A model generated the notes under the pieces. It had not been told where the DNA came from, did not search any database, and was given only the letters and a program-made list of their open reading frames with translations. A stretch of DNA of 64,000 nt from Spirodela intermedia (lineage: Eukaryota; Streptophyta; Magnoliopsida; Alismatales; Araceae), in assembly GCA_902729315.2 (NCBI GenBank), contig LR746277.1:2981001-3045000 (forward strand), read 5' to 3'. Made by a program: the position numbers and the translations under genes. Positions 34,331 through 47,018 of this stretch are shown here, one piece after another; the stretch's first letter is position 1, and every line of letters begins with the position of its first letter.

Positions 34331-37079
34331 TCCGCACTGTAGGAGGGTGCAGTCAGTATCTATATATGCACCTGAGCTGGGCAAGTTGAGATAGATTTTG
34401 ATGACGTCGCACCTCTCAAGAATCCGATTCCATGAGTGGTGAGTGGAGGAGCACCGGAGACTGATATCTTACACTTTGGGGGAGATGGAACAGTCATCTG
34501 GGTACCTAGTTCTGAAGGTTTTTCTACCGCCAAGTTGGCCCAATTCTGCCCAAGAAACGTCTCTGGATTGGAACCAAGTTGGCCAAGAATGGGACGGCCC
34601 ACTATGGATATTAACATCTTTTAAAATCAGTTTCTGTCCATTCCGGAAAGTAGGCGTACTTACTAATTTTTATTTTTGAAAAAATTTGAAATTTGACTAT
34701 GTTTATCAGATGTCCACATATTTTTGAATGAGCTGGTTATTTTTATAGCAGTATGCACAAAGTAGAGACAAATGATGGCAAAGGTTAGTTATTTTATGGT
34801 TTATCATAAAATTAAGTATATTTTTAAAATTCTCTAATCGATACATGCTTAGATATAGGCCAAGAGCTAACATGGTAGTTATACATGAAAAATCACATAT
34901 AGCTATAAGAAGATGAAATAATTAACTCAACTTGAAAGCGAAGGGTTTCAGCCTGCACAAAGATCAGGGGGGGGGGGAGAGGGGACTCAATTGATCTATT
35001 TTTGGCTCTATTTTCGTGAAATCTACTACTATGTATTTATTTAACTTCTTTTTTCCACGTGTTTTGTAGGTATTCTCTAGCTTAATAACTATAAAATACA
35101 TATTTTTATAGTGGTTTGGCTCACTACTTATGCCCACCCACTCTCCAAGAACAATCTTGTTATTGGGTTCCAAAAAAAATGATTATTATACCTTAGAATT
35201 TCATCTAGAAATTCTCTTTTAGATTCACAGCTTTAAAAGACCAACAATTGTTTAATAGGATATCTCCAACATATGATTAAAGATGATTTAATCACATGTT
35301 TTTCTCACAAGAGATGTTTTTCCCACATTGATTTTATGTCATAAGAGTAGAACTAATAAATATTTGATATCATTAAAATGGGACTAATAGTAGATACCTA
35401 CATAATATAATGATTTAATAATCCATCTTATTTGAATCACCTCAAATAAACTATGATCATCAATTTAACATCTTGAGTGATAATCTCAATATCTATAATT
35501 GTGGTTTATAAAGTATATTCTTTAATATCTGGATAATCATATTTTACTTAATAAATAATTTGATTTAAAAACACAGATTGTTATTGGGTTCCAAAAACAC
35601 TAAAATATAGGTATGATTTAAAAACACCATAAATAATTCGATTTAATTGATTAACATGATATAAAATAATGCAAAAGTAATAATCTAATATAACGTGAAC
35701 ATAATAGATTGAGTATGCTTTCATACCTATATTTTACTTCTTGTTGTCTCTTTCATTCTGATGTATTTATCATTATTTTCTGATTGTGGTATATTTTGTC
35801 AATATTTATATCTTCTACAATAATATGCAATCTGATAATTACACATGATGATATTGATTACATCTATGAGCTCATCATTATTGATCAAAATTATGTTCAA
35901 TGGTTTCTCATATGAGCTATTATCATTGTTATTTCTAATTACACTCAAGCACTCGCATATCATATATATTTTAAACTAAGCACAATTTGATCTTATAAAA
36001 GTTTGTATGTCATCATCAAAACGGCATATGCATATAATACAACATAAAGCACCTTAGAAGCTTGTGTTTTAAATATTTTCCTAGTTGCCAAAATACCTAA
36101 TAAGGAGAAATGTTTTAATGGTGAGTTTTGTTTGCATTTTTAGATTAGGAGAAATCTCATAATATAACCATTTGCCACTCTATGTGTACCCTACTCCCAA
36201 TAGACATGATCATTTTGTTCTGCTAACTATTCTTTAGTATAAACTGGAAACATCTAGATTTTCAATTACCCCTCTCTAGAATCACATTAATTAAGGATTT
36301 CATGATTCTCAAAACAATTTTTGTTTATATTCACACCTTTTAATGGACTTAGAATTACTCAAAAATGTTAGTTTGATTTTTAAATTGGCCAAAGTATTCG
36401 TAAAATACTTCATTGAAATGATGGCTCTCTAGGAGGTTTTACTATTGAAAATTCTCTCATAATAATTGTTAGAACTATTAGATTAGGTAAAAAACTAAGA
36501 GGGTGAGTGAAATGAGGTTTCTAAGATTTTTTTCTATTTATCAAATTTACATCCTGCCTATCTATATGTATTCATAGATGTGTTGACATACACATTGTGT
36601 AAAAATTTTAGTACTCTCTCCTTAAGAACATCTAACCTTTTTACATTATTTTATCCCTTACCTCACTACTTTCAGTTTGAGTGAAAACTTCCCTCTATTA
36701 TTCACTTGTTCCTATTAAGAATGCACATTGATATTCATAGGATTAACTATCCAAATAATGCAAGTTTCTCTCCCCATAAACCTAGTTATTCTTGGGCCAG
36801 ATATAGTTATTGACATCTCATGTTTTTGCCTAATATACTTTTTCATCACTACTTTGTTACCTTATGACTTCATGGAGAGCAATAGTCATAATCACTAAGT
36901 TGATCATTTGTCAAGATTACTTGATGAAGAAGATGAAACATTCTTGTGTGCTATTGATGCACAGCATGAAGAACTTGATGGTAAGTGTTGGATCTTTGTA
37001 TATGTATCTAGTTTTTGATCCAAAACTCTTCTATTATAAGTAAGACTTTATTCTATACTATTTTTTTTTTATCTCCAGC

Positions 37080-37370
37080 ATTCGAAATATTTGTTAAAAA
37101 GTTTGTCAGCTTTTACAAGATGTGGTAACAACATTTGAACCTTCCAAACTTCAGATCTTCTTATTCTCACATCTATTCAATTCAAATGAAAACTTGATTT
37201 TTTCTAATTTGATGTCCACTCAGATCTAAATGATTAAGTTTATTTTCACTTTTGACCCACATAAATAGTTGATGTGTCATTGTTGAAATGGTCTCTTCTA
37301 AATTTGAGAATGTAATAGTCTTCTCATTTTCTTGATTAGTTAATGCATGTAATATTATAGGAATTATGTT
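37080..37370 (+). repeat. Dispersed AT-rich repeat, copy 2
   Basis: Matches 8180-8470 in the same orientation: TTATTCTCACATCTATTCAA, then ATAGTTGATGTGTCATTGTT and TTCTCATTTTCTTGATTAGT, in the same order and spacing. Confidence 0.6.
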
Positions 37371-37479
37371 TAATATTATTTCATAATGCTGAAATATTTA
37401 TTTATTTCATATTATTTCTATATGATGTTAGAAAAGTTCATCAAACTATCGTAAAATAAAAAAAATAAAAAAATCATCA

Positions 37480-37660
37480 AATATTTAATTTGAAAACTTT
37501 ATCTCAATAGTGACATTAGACATGTATATGGACAAAAAATAAAACAAAATCTAATCATTTTTAGACAACGTGCATACCAACTATTTCCTCATCAAGTTAG
37601 AAAGTTTTAATCTAAATTAAAATTAAAATGTCGTGCATTTTACTTAATGAAAAACCCTTT
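37480..37660 (-). repeat. Dispersed AT-rich repeat, copy 3 (inverted)
   Basis: Its reverse complement reads TGTCCATATACATGTCTAAT then GTCACTATTGAGAT, matching 8265-8420 (TGTCCATATAAGTAGATG, GTCACTATTGAGATG). With copy 2 it forms an inverted pair about 100 bp apart. Confidence 0.55.
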
Positions 37661-39629
37661 GAATAACAAACTCAGAGATTGAAGATATGAAAGACAAAAA
37701 AATGATATGAAATGAAAGCTTATATATCAAATAAGATTTATAGACCAAAATAATACGAAATAATTAAAGGTTCAATATTCCCTATCAAGAGTTTCGTGTC
37801 TCATGCCTCAACAATGAATGAACTATATTGTACTCTTTATCAACTTCATCCAACAATCAACTAATTTTGCAATTATAGTTATCACTTTCTATCAGGTCCT
37901 AAAATAATTAAGTTGTGAGGAAAGAATTATATTGATAAAGACATGTGGTATTTGTAACTATATTTAATTAAATAGGAATTGGTGCATTTAAAAATCTTTG
38001 TAGAGACAGATACAAAACTTTTGGGCCATTATGATGCCAAAATCAATTACCAAATGTCTTTGTAAATATACTTCGAAATGCCAAAACTAGAATAATTTTA
38101 TTTGGTAGAAAAATTAACTAGAGTGAGAGATGAACTATTATAGAAGTCCAAAGTTATTAGTGTGAGAGTACTAAGAAATTTTACAACTATGAATATCTAA
38201 TACTTCATGTGTGTGTTGACACTCATGTATTTGCATTGAGACTTGTGTAGAAGACAACTTAAGAATAAAAAAATTATCTAAATTTCAAGAAATCCTAATT
38301 TGCCCTCCCTCTATGTTTTAACTAGTCATACAATTCTCACAATATCAATGTTGGAGGTGCCTTAAACATTGGGAGACATATGACTATATAATACAACATC
38401 AAAACATACACATCATGCAATCACAATGAATAGTGTAGTAAAGGTTGTTAACATGGAGAAGTGTACAAAAATCAATATGTGAAATCGTGTTAAATTAGTC
38501 ATCGTCATAAAAGATCATGGGAGAAGTACGACAACATAAGAAATGGCGTAGTAATACAGCCATGGAGAATTATGTAAAATAGTGTTTAGGTAGTAAGTTG
38601 TACTAACTACACTCGAACTATATGAGAACAACACATAATGTAATGTGCAACACGCTAGGTACAATGAAATGACTAGTTTGATATAAATAATCTCTAACAT
38701 TAGGAGCAAACATTGTGTGGAGTGAAATTGTTTAGATGGCATCTTTTGGTGCAACATGGTAAGTTTTAGATATCAATTCCTCACTTAGACAACATGGAAT
38801 GGCATAATTTGGTGTAGGACATATCAACACTATCATTGGAGATCCTTGATTTAGATTGTACATAACAATGCATTTCACTACATATGAATACTAACATTTA
38901 CATCACCCTTAATTAGATTATACATAGGAATGGGCATTACTATGAAATTTTTTGGGGAGCATGTAGATGAGGTTTTCTTTAATATGAAATGGAAAACTCT
39001 AACATGAGACTGTGCATACTATGCCAATATAGGAAGACACTAATAATCTTGATACAAGAAATAATGTGCAACAATAAAGGAACGAAAAATCATGTTGAAG
39101 AGAGTCGGACATGAGGAACACCTCATGTGGAGTGCAATACAAAGAGACAATGTGTTGTGCATTTAAATAACATGAAAAATTATGATAATTGGACATAGAA
39201 AACCCCATGCATAGCACAATTGAGCAGGCTTTATTTTGTGACTTTTTCAGAGTAGGTGCCACTACATTATGTGTGAGAAGTTTCATTTTACATGAACTAC
39301 AATGTAAGGAGATTACTCTCCTAGGTGTTAAAGCAAATGCTTATTTCAATTAACGAAATGTTGTGTTATGCTCTACATAACACAAAGTATAAATCAGAAA
39401 AAATAAGCAATTCACAAGAAAAGTCAAACATGAGGAATCTAACATGATTTAGAAGTTAGCTTCAACATATATGGTGATGATAATACAAGCTTCATTAAAT
39501 TTAGTGAAACTTTCACCAAGAGACTGAGGGATACATTCTCACTCTAGATCCTCAAGATTCTAACCACAAACTCATTGAAAAAATCCTCTCTAGGCCCCAA
39601 AGATTCTCACCAGAATATTTTAATAATTA

Positions 39630-40650
39630 TCCCGAAAACTCTCATTCTTGTTTGGGTTCAATTTCCACCGGAGGCTGGTTATAAGCTTCCTTATTCCAAA
39701 ACCGAAACTGCTCAGAGTCGTGGATATGGAGGCAGCACCACTCGCCGTACTGCTAGAGGAAGTTGTAGATCTGATCCATCTTCGATTCTTGGGCTTGAGA
39801 AGGACAAAGGTAAGGAGTCTACCACCTTCAGTAGGGAAACTTCCTCATCTACAGTGCTTGGACGCGTCGTCAACCTTGATCACAAAGGTGCCGAGAACTG
39901 TGTGGACGATCGAGGCCTTACGACATGTCCATGTCCCCTCAGAAGTGGAGCCAGATGGTTGAGGCAGGCTTAAGAAACTTGCAGGCGCTCAAGGTTATCT
40001 GGGCCGGGAGTTGGATAGATAGCTGCCTAGGGATCCTTACCAGTCTTCAGGAGCTGGAACTAACAGGCGTCGATGGGTGTCATCATCGCGCGCTGTCGTC
40101 TTCGCTACCGAAGTTGTCCCTCCTCAAGAAGTTGAGTTTGGATGGTTGGTCGATCCCTGCCTATCTATGGACACCGTCTAGCTTTCCTTTTCTCGAAGTG
40201 TTATACCTCGACGGGCCAGTGATAACGCCATAGCAACGAAGTTCTTACGGCGATCAATGGCCCCCCAATCTCACCGAACTCACATTATGGAGGACAAAGT
40301 TGAATCGAAACTGGATTGTAGCACTCGAGAACCTCCGTGAACTTACATATTTGTATCTAGGTCTTCTATTCTACAAGGGAAACGAGATGATCTGCACCTG
40401 AGGTGGGTTCCCCGACTGCAGTCCCTAGTGCTTAATTCATAGTGCGAGTTAGAGAGGTGGGAATCTGAGGCTGGAGCCATGTCCCACCTGAGGAGCTTGA
40501 AGATCTACAGCTGCAAAAAATTGGCGATGCTTCCGGAAGGGTTACAACGCATGGCTGCTTTGAAGGACCTTTATCTGTGGGATATGCCCCCTGAATTATG
40601 TTTTAGAGCTCGGAGGGCGGGGGGAGAGGACTGGCCCAAAATCCGCACAT
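39630..40650 (+). pseudogene. Orphan NLR leucine-rich-repeat relic
   Basis: The only NLR piece on plus. It encodes the LRR half of the CNL family found further right: PKLLRVVDMEAAPLAVL, DLIHLRFLGLRRTKVRSLP, then SWIDSCLGILTSLQELELTG and SFPFLEVLYLDGP, with NLTELTLWRTKLN and LENLRELTYLYLG beyond. A 2-nt loss at about 39950 (GAGCCAGATGG) breaks the frame. Stops follow at about 40231, 40400 and 40428. No coiled-coil or NB-ARC sequence precedes it. The 3' flank (CACCATTTCA...CATTGGAGAATA) matches the flank of the NLR at 62.6 kb, so the fragment came from a copy of that type and was inverted or inserted here. Confidence 0.9.
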
Positions 40651-41040
40651 AGCTTCAATCACCATTTCAATGTCATTGGAGAATATTCTTAGTCAGATTT
40701 ATGAACACATCATGTAAATTCTGTCAGATTAATGACACAGAGGATTGGCCCAATGTCCAACACAATGGATGCACTTTGTACTGTAAGTAAAATAATACTC
40801 CAGCTATTTTGTTCAAGAATGGAGACGTTGAGAATGATCTAATAAACTATAAAGGCTATTCGATGAATACACAGATCTAATCCTGGATGTATCATGTGAG
40901 CGTCGTGTACTGTGTGAGCATTATGTGTGGTTGGGCTGAGGGTTGCTTGTTGATTCTCAACTCCTAAAGGAACCTGGTGGACTGTGGATGCAGGAGCACA
41001 ATGCTCGGAATCATATATGTTTGTTATGTCTCCATTACTG

Positions 41041-41044
<4 letters not shown>

Positions 41045-41088
<44 letters not shown>
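41045..41088. repeat. (CT)n microsatellite
   Basis: About 21 CT units with one TTT interruption, immediately right of the orphan LRR relic. Confidence 0.9.
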
Positions 41089-42149
41089 TGTGTATTAGCA
41101 TGCCTCAACTCATGCACAGAATCCACAGACCTTGAGACTTGCAAATTGCTAGGGATAGAGCAGACTGTTGGACTTTCGAGGTGGCTCTTGAAGGAGTGCG
41201 ACTCGGAGTGATCATTGGACTGATATTGATGATATGCAGCACGAATTTCTAGAAATCAAAATATAAAAAAATTACACAATTTGACCAAAATTTCCATTTT
41301 TAAATTCAATAAAAAATATTTGAAAATTTAGATAACTCAAAAAATAAAATGGCTAAATATTCCCATTATGGAAAAGCTAGAGCATATCTCCATAAAATCC
41401 TACAATATCAACAAAAAAAGATACAAAGGTCATAAATAGAAATAATAACATTGGTTCATAAATGTAATAAAATAAAAGTTTCATGCATAGTTCATAAGAT
41501 CAGAATATTCCTCAATTCGGAAAAGTTTTTAATAATTTTTCCTATGTTTCTAAAATTATACACTTTGCTAGTGATATGCATAGTGTACTTCCTAATTGGG
41601 CATGTTACTGGTACCTCATCTTCATTGACCAGCATAAAAATAACATATGCTTGCCCACTCTAGTATGCCAAAATAAAAGTAATTACATCTTTGAAACAAA
41701 ACGTTTTCATGTGTTTATATATTTGGCCCCCAGAATGTCTCTTTCCTGATTTCAGAAGTCAATCTGACAATTTCCTATTTATGAAAATTGTTAATGATCC
41801 TTCACTTGGGTTTGGAAATTTGGTCATAAATGTATTTCAAGGTATCTAGTATCATCATCAAGATTTCATATATTTGGAAATTTTATTAGGATATAATTTC
41901 ATTAGAATACAACTTTATCCATTAACGTTTATTGCTTTGAGCTAAAACTATCAAACTTCACCATGATTTAAGGCACATAGTATATGACTAATCAGTTTCT
42001 AAAGCTAAGTGTGTGTCTAAGGCCCAAGTATTACCCAAATAAGGCCAAGTTTCTCAAGTTATGGCTACTACGCCTAAAAACTGCTGACGTTAATGTGGGG
42101 TTTAGTAAATTTGAGACATTTAAAGACCACGTTTCCTCTTCTGCTGAGA

Positions 42150-42530
42150 AATTTTGTCGTCTGCAATTCTTGGACGTACTGGGTATGCAAATTTGAAGGG
42201 TACTCTCTGGCACGTGAAAGATTGAGGACTTAAAGGAATCTATTTGCACTGAGACTCTTTAAGGCATGTATTCCTGATGTTCGGTCATTAGTTCTGCGGA
42301 GGAAAAGACATGGGGTCTACCCCTACATTGGATTCCTGAAACTGCACAAAAACTTTTTTTGCAGCTGGGGGGTAGTTGAAGCTGTGGGGGGGAGGGGGGG
42401 GGATGCCACTCATCTCGTGGCTGACGATCTCCTGCAGTGACAAGTTGACCACACTTCCACAAGGGTTGCAGCACATCGTGCCTCGTAGGAGTTCGTACTG
42501 AAGGATTGAGCCATAGCTTTTCAAAGCGTA
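42150..42530 (+). pseudogene. Possible second LRR relic
   Basis: Weak. Plus-strand pieces FCRLQFLDVLGMQI, GTLWHVKD and LPQGLQHIVP resemble LRR steps seen in these NLRs (LQSLDVLGTQIKTMP, LPEGLQ). They are separated by stops, frame changes and a G-rich stretch (about 42387-42400). It could be a much older decayed copy. Confidence 0.35.
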
Positions 42531-45419
42531 TACCTCATTCACTGTTACTTCCTCAACTCATCTTTACTCCTTCAAAGTTACAGAGTCCCTATTTGCATAC
42601 TCTTCCTGAAATATGAGATCACAAAAGAGATGATCATGTGACCCATTGGAATGACATTTGATGGATTTCCGGCGTGGAGATCAACGCTATATAACTTTAA
42701 CGTCCAGGATACGTCGATTTTATCAACCATTCATAACATTCTATCTTTGATGATGTACTTGAGTTTTTTGTTAGCCGACTTCACTGTTCTTGCTTCGACA
42801 TTGGTATCAACCTTTGGGCAGATTCTGGGCTGTCTTTTTAAGAGTCTTTAGTATTTTTTGAAAAAAAGTTATCTTTTTTTACTTGAAAAGAACGCTCATC
42901 TATCTTATGGTACCAATCTTATCAAGTTATCTGGAAATTTGGACTCATCACAAGTTATCCTGAAATTTCCAAATGAATTTTTTTGATATAATTATCGAAT
43001 TTATGAAAGTAGGTCTTGGGTCTTCTGCATGAAAGTATATAATCTACTCCCATGGTGGTTTCCCAAAACTATTGTCTGACGCTTCATTTCCAACCGGAGA
43101 TTGTGATGTTGGCAGTTGAAGCTGGGATGATGCTTTGCTTCTTTAGATGCAAAATCTTCACCTGAGTGAGGTTGACAATGATTTAAGACACTCTTATCAA
43201 ATTTGGGATGTGACTTTTTTTAAAGTTTGACTAAAATTTTTGTGATAAGTTAAAGGCAATCTCATGCTAACACTCACATAAAAGCTGGTTAGCTGACTAG
43301 AATGTCACTAACTTTTGATGACATATATTAAGAATAACCTATTATATTGTGCAAACTCCATATAGAGTAGAACTAAAAAGTTGGAGTTTTCAATTCAACA
43401 ATGAGTGAAAAAAAAGCCTTTACATTCGGAAGTTTCACAACATTTTCTAAATCAAAGAATTCTATTAAATTATTGGTCTACTAAACTTATACATATGGGT
43501 CATCCATGTTACATATTGGCAAAGAAAAATTAACTATATTAACCAAGTAGTTAGCATATCTAATAGTTCACTATAATAATGGTAATATTGGGCGTTTAAC
43601 ACTCTATAGGTCAATATTTCCATGCCAAAGATATTATTAAAATACTAACCAACATTCCTATCAAATCATAGGTTTCTTCAATAAACATGCACATGGCATA
43701 TTCAATCATTCATCATCTTCATGTTTAGTTCTTGAATTGTGATAGTTGACCAACTACTGTAGGAAAATGCTGGTTGTTTTCAAAATTATTATTATTATTA
43801 TTCTACTTATTAATAGTGTACTAGAAGTGCTAAACCTTGCTGCATTAGCAAGTAATATGCATGCCTTCATGGGATATAATTATTATGTTTCATATGATTC
43901 TCATTAGTTTGCCCAATATTACACCTTTCAGCTGAACTTTGGCAATTAACAACTCTCCTATAATCAATTCAACTTAGATTCATAGGAAAAAACTAACTTC
44001 ACTTTTAAATAAATGGGTTTAATAATTTGTTTGCCATCAAAGTTTTGACCACCTGAAACTTTTGCCACAATTTAGTTCCACTTTGTTCCAATGCAAATCC
44101 TCGATGTACAACATCTAGTATTGTTTTACTATATTATATTTAATTAGTGAGACAATTTTATGGTCTAATTGCATAAATTATGTAGCTGATATCATTATCC
44201 ACCTTTCTTTTATGTAGTTTGAAAGAAAAAAGTGTAATAAATGAATAGCCATTTTAAATCCACTTTATACACAAAATGGTGAATGAGAAAGTTTTGTCCT
44301 CTTTTGGCAAATGATCAACTCAAACATTATAATTCTCTATCAGACTCCACATGTAATTGGGTGGTGAAAAGAGAGTATATTAGGTGAAGGTATGAAGTAT
44401 TGGGAGTCATATTTGACTTGAAAGGGACCATTTATGTGGAGATGAGCTTGTGTAATTTGGGTGGCTGAATATGTAAATATCAGTATGTATTTTTGTGAGG
44501 AATAAGTTAACACTTAGATGAAGTTTTCTCTAAGACTAGAAGTAACCAAATTAGAGATGAACTAATATAAAAAGTTGTTCTTTTGGTGAAATAATGTTGA
44601 GTGATTTTACTATAACATGTGTCTCGGCATATCCATCAACATATATAGATAGCTCTAACATAAATCTAAAACATAAATAAAAGTATTTAAAATCTTAATT
44701 CACCTCCTCTTCTCTCTTAGGTTTTCTTTTAATTTCGACAAACCCAACAAGGACTTAGGGGGAGATCACTCCTATTTATGCTATTATATTAAAGAGATCA
44801 TCTATGAACAAAAGATAGAAATTAAACTTGATTCTAATTTTACTATGAATTTTTTTCCGTTAGGTCTTTACATCAGTTCATTGAGAACTCAAAACCAAAC
44901 ATTTAGCATATATTCAAGGTTATCATTCTCAATATATCTAAATAATCTCCCATTTAGAATCTAAATTAACAATTCCTTTCATGCCACATTGTGAGTTTTT
45001 TCACTACAGCATATTAGATATTTTGACCTATAACTTAAACTACATATGCACATGAAAGAGTAGCCTATACACCCTTCAGTTTGTATCCTCTACTTCTCAT
45101 TGCATGCACACCTTGTGTTAAATATGGCTCATTTTCTAGGATGGTTGTGTTACATGAAAAATGTTTATAAGAAAGAGATGCTCTAGTTATGGGTAATTTC
45201 TCACATAAGAAAATGGCTCAATAAATAGGTAGATCATTTGTCACAAAGATATTCCCAAGAAATGAGCTAAACAAATCTCACTGAAATAGTTCATGTCTGT
45301 GAAAATTAAGGGCATGTTCTAGGAAGAGGAACCACTCATTGGGGATATGGGGTCCTATATGGTCCTTATAACTAGAGAGTCCCTGTCTCTCTCATGAAGC
45401 ATCCCATTATAGAGTTCTC
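42531..45419. other. AT-rich intergenic DNA, no gene
   Basis: No open frame with family resemblance. AT-rich with short ATT repeats near 43786-43800. I see nothing else identifiable. Confidence 0.6.
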
Positions 45420-47018
45420 ATGAGGTTGTCGTATTCATCCTGCGCAACTATCACCATGCACCTCCGGACGAGCTCAGCGAGGTAAGCCTCTGCAGATTCT
45501 TAGAGTGTTTCTTCTGTTCTGTGCTCGACGAAGCCCTCCGCGATCCACAAACTGATCAGCTTGTCGACTTCAAATTCAAAGTCCTCTGGAAAGGAACTGA
45601 AATAAAGGAAACACCACTTCAGATAATGGGGCAAGTCGGCGTGCCAGTATATCCAAGCACAGTCGACCATCTTCGATGTTTTCCCAGTAGATGGTCTTCG
45701 CGAGCCTCCACCACTCCCCGAGTGACGGACCTTTCGTCGACAGCAGACCGCCGAGGACCACCAGCAGCCCTCCGCGTTTCCCCGCGATCTGTTTTCCTAC
45801 TTCTCTCAACGGTTCTGAACAGACTGCGTTGATATCCTCCTGATTCGGGAACGCCTTCTTGGAGAGGAGTTCCCAGCTCTCCTCCTCGGATAGTAACCGC
45901 AGCACGTAGGGAGGGATTGTTGGGTCCGCAGCTCTGGCAACGTCGACGGAGCGGATGGTGATGAGCACCCCGGCTTCTGTCCTCGGAATCTAGGAGATCC
46001 GGACTGACGATTCTCCAAACCTCAGTGTCCCACACGTCATCCATCAGATCAAGTATTTCTTACCCTAGAAGGTCTGATAAAGCTTCTCCTCACGCTTGGC
46101 CCTCGTCATTTTCTCGACCTCCTCTTCTCGGAGCCCCGTGACCTGCCGAAGAAAGTCTTCGAAGGAGGCCCGGAGCGTAGTAAAGAAAATAATGGCACGT
46201 TCCCCGAGGTGCTCGCTGGGCAAGCTTTCCGAGGTGACTCAAAAGTAGATATTATGTTGATGAGTTTATTTTATGAGATTTTGGGTAGAGTTTTCTTTAC
46301 TTCCTTTATGTAACTCTCGTTGTCACCTTGTGGACGTAGGAGGTTAACCTCCGAACCACATAAAGTTGTTCGTTTCTCATTTCCTTCATAGTTTCCATAA
46401 ATTCATATTGAACATCTTATTCTTATATTCTTTAGTCTTCCCATCCTCAGAATGGAAATCACGACCGCTTATTCCTGCTCCTGTCCAACGGATGTTCTAG
46501 GATCTTCTCCTCCTCGTCCATGCCGTTCACATCAGCAGCTACGGCATGAAGAACGACTCGCCTCCGTTCTTGGACTGTCTCGTCGACCTGCCTCCTCGCC
46601 CCTCCGCCCAAATCCTAGATTCTGTTTTTGTGATCATTGATGCCTCAGATTTTGGCCTGTATGGCTTCGATCTCCTTACCGAATTTGTGGAGTACAGTGA
46701 GGTCTCTGGGGAGGCGAAGGCAGCACACAACGGTCCGGATGAAGCCTCGCTCAGTCGTCGCCTCCGCTGGGCATGGAGGACGAAGGACTCGACGAGATCC
46801 TCCGCCCGATAAGCGATTTCCCTCACTTGTCTCACCCAGTTCTTCACCCTCTCGTCCCTCTTGCTCTTCAATTCGGCATCCTTCAGGAAGCACTCCATCG
46901 CCCGGAGCTCGTCCGTGACCCACTCGACATGGTCTCTCACTTCGTACAGGAAGACTGCTTCATTGACGAGGAAGTCACCGACTCGTTTCACGACATCGCT
47001 CAGAACCGCTGCGGCCAT
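45420..47018 (-). pseudogene. CC-NB-ARC pseudogene (NLR unit 1), no LRR
   Basis: Starts with a clear Rx-N coiled coil (MAAAVLSDVVKRVGDFL, EVRDHVEWVTDELRAMECFL, WVRQVREIAYRAEDLVESFV), then shifts frame near 46740. The NB-ARC P-loop is interrupted by a foreign insert (46235-46437). Further on, MDDVWDTEVWRIVSP (kinase 2) is followed by frame-shifted remains of RNBS-B and of the region equivalent to GLPL and the winged helix. Homology to the NLR at 49848-52512 ends at about 45420, where the MHD/LRR half should begin, and AT-rich DNA takes over. Several independent lesions make it non-functional. Confidence 0.92.
46235..46437. mobile_element. LTR-like insertion inside the NB-ARC P-loop of NLR unit 1
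   Basis: Compared with the NLR at 51.9 kb, homology stops after TTTCCGAGG (P-loop Gly-Leu codons, antisense) and resumes at CCCATCCTCAGAATGG. The intervening 200 or so bp are AT-rich, begin TGACTC, and hold GTGGACGTAGG...CCGAACCACATAAA, a pattern I associate with plant LTR ends. It is too short for a complete element, so it is an LTR fragment or small solo LTR. Exact ends are uncertain by a few bases. Confidence 0.6.

Larger units (their letters stand above)
34331..39629. other. AT-rich intergenic DNA, transposon-derived, no gene
   Basis: About 5.3 kb of AT-rich sequence without a convincing open frame. A short G run lies near 34967. Dispersed repeat copies are at 37080-37370 and 37480-37660. 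The remainder is unclassified. Confidence 0.6.
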
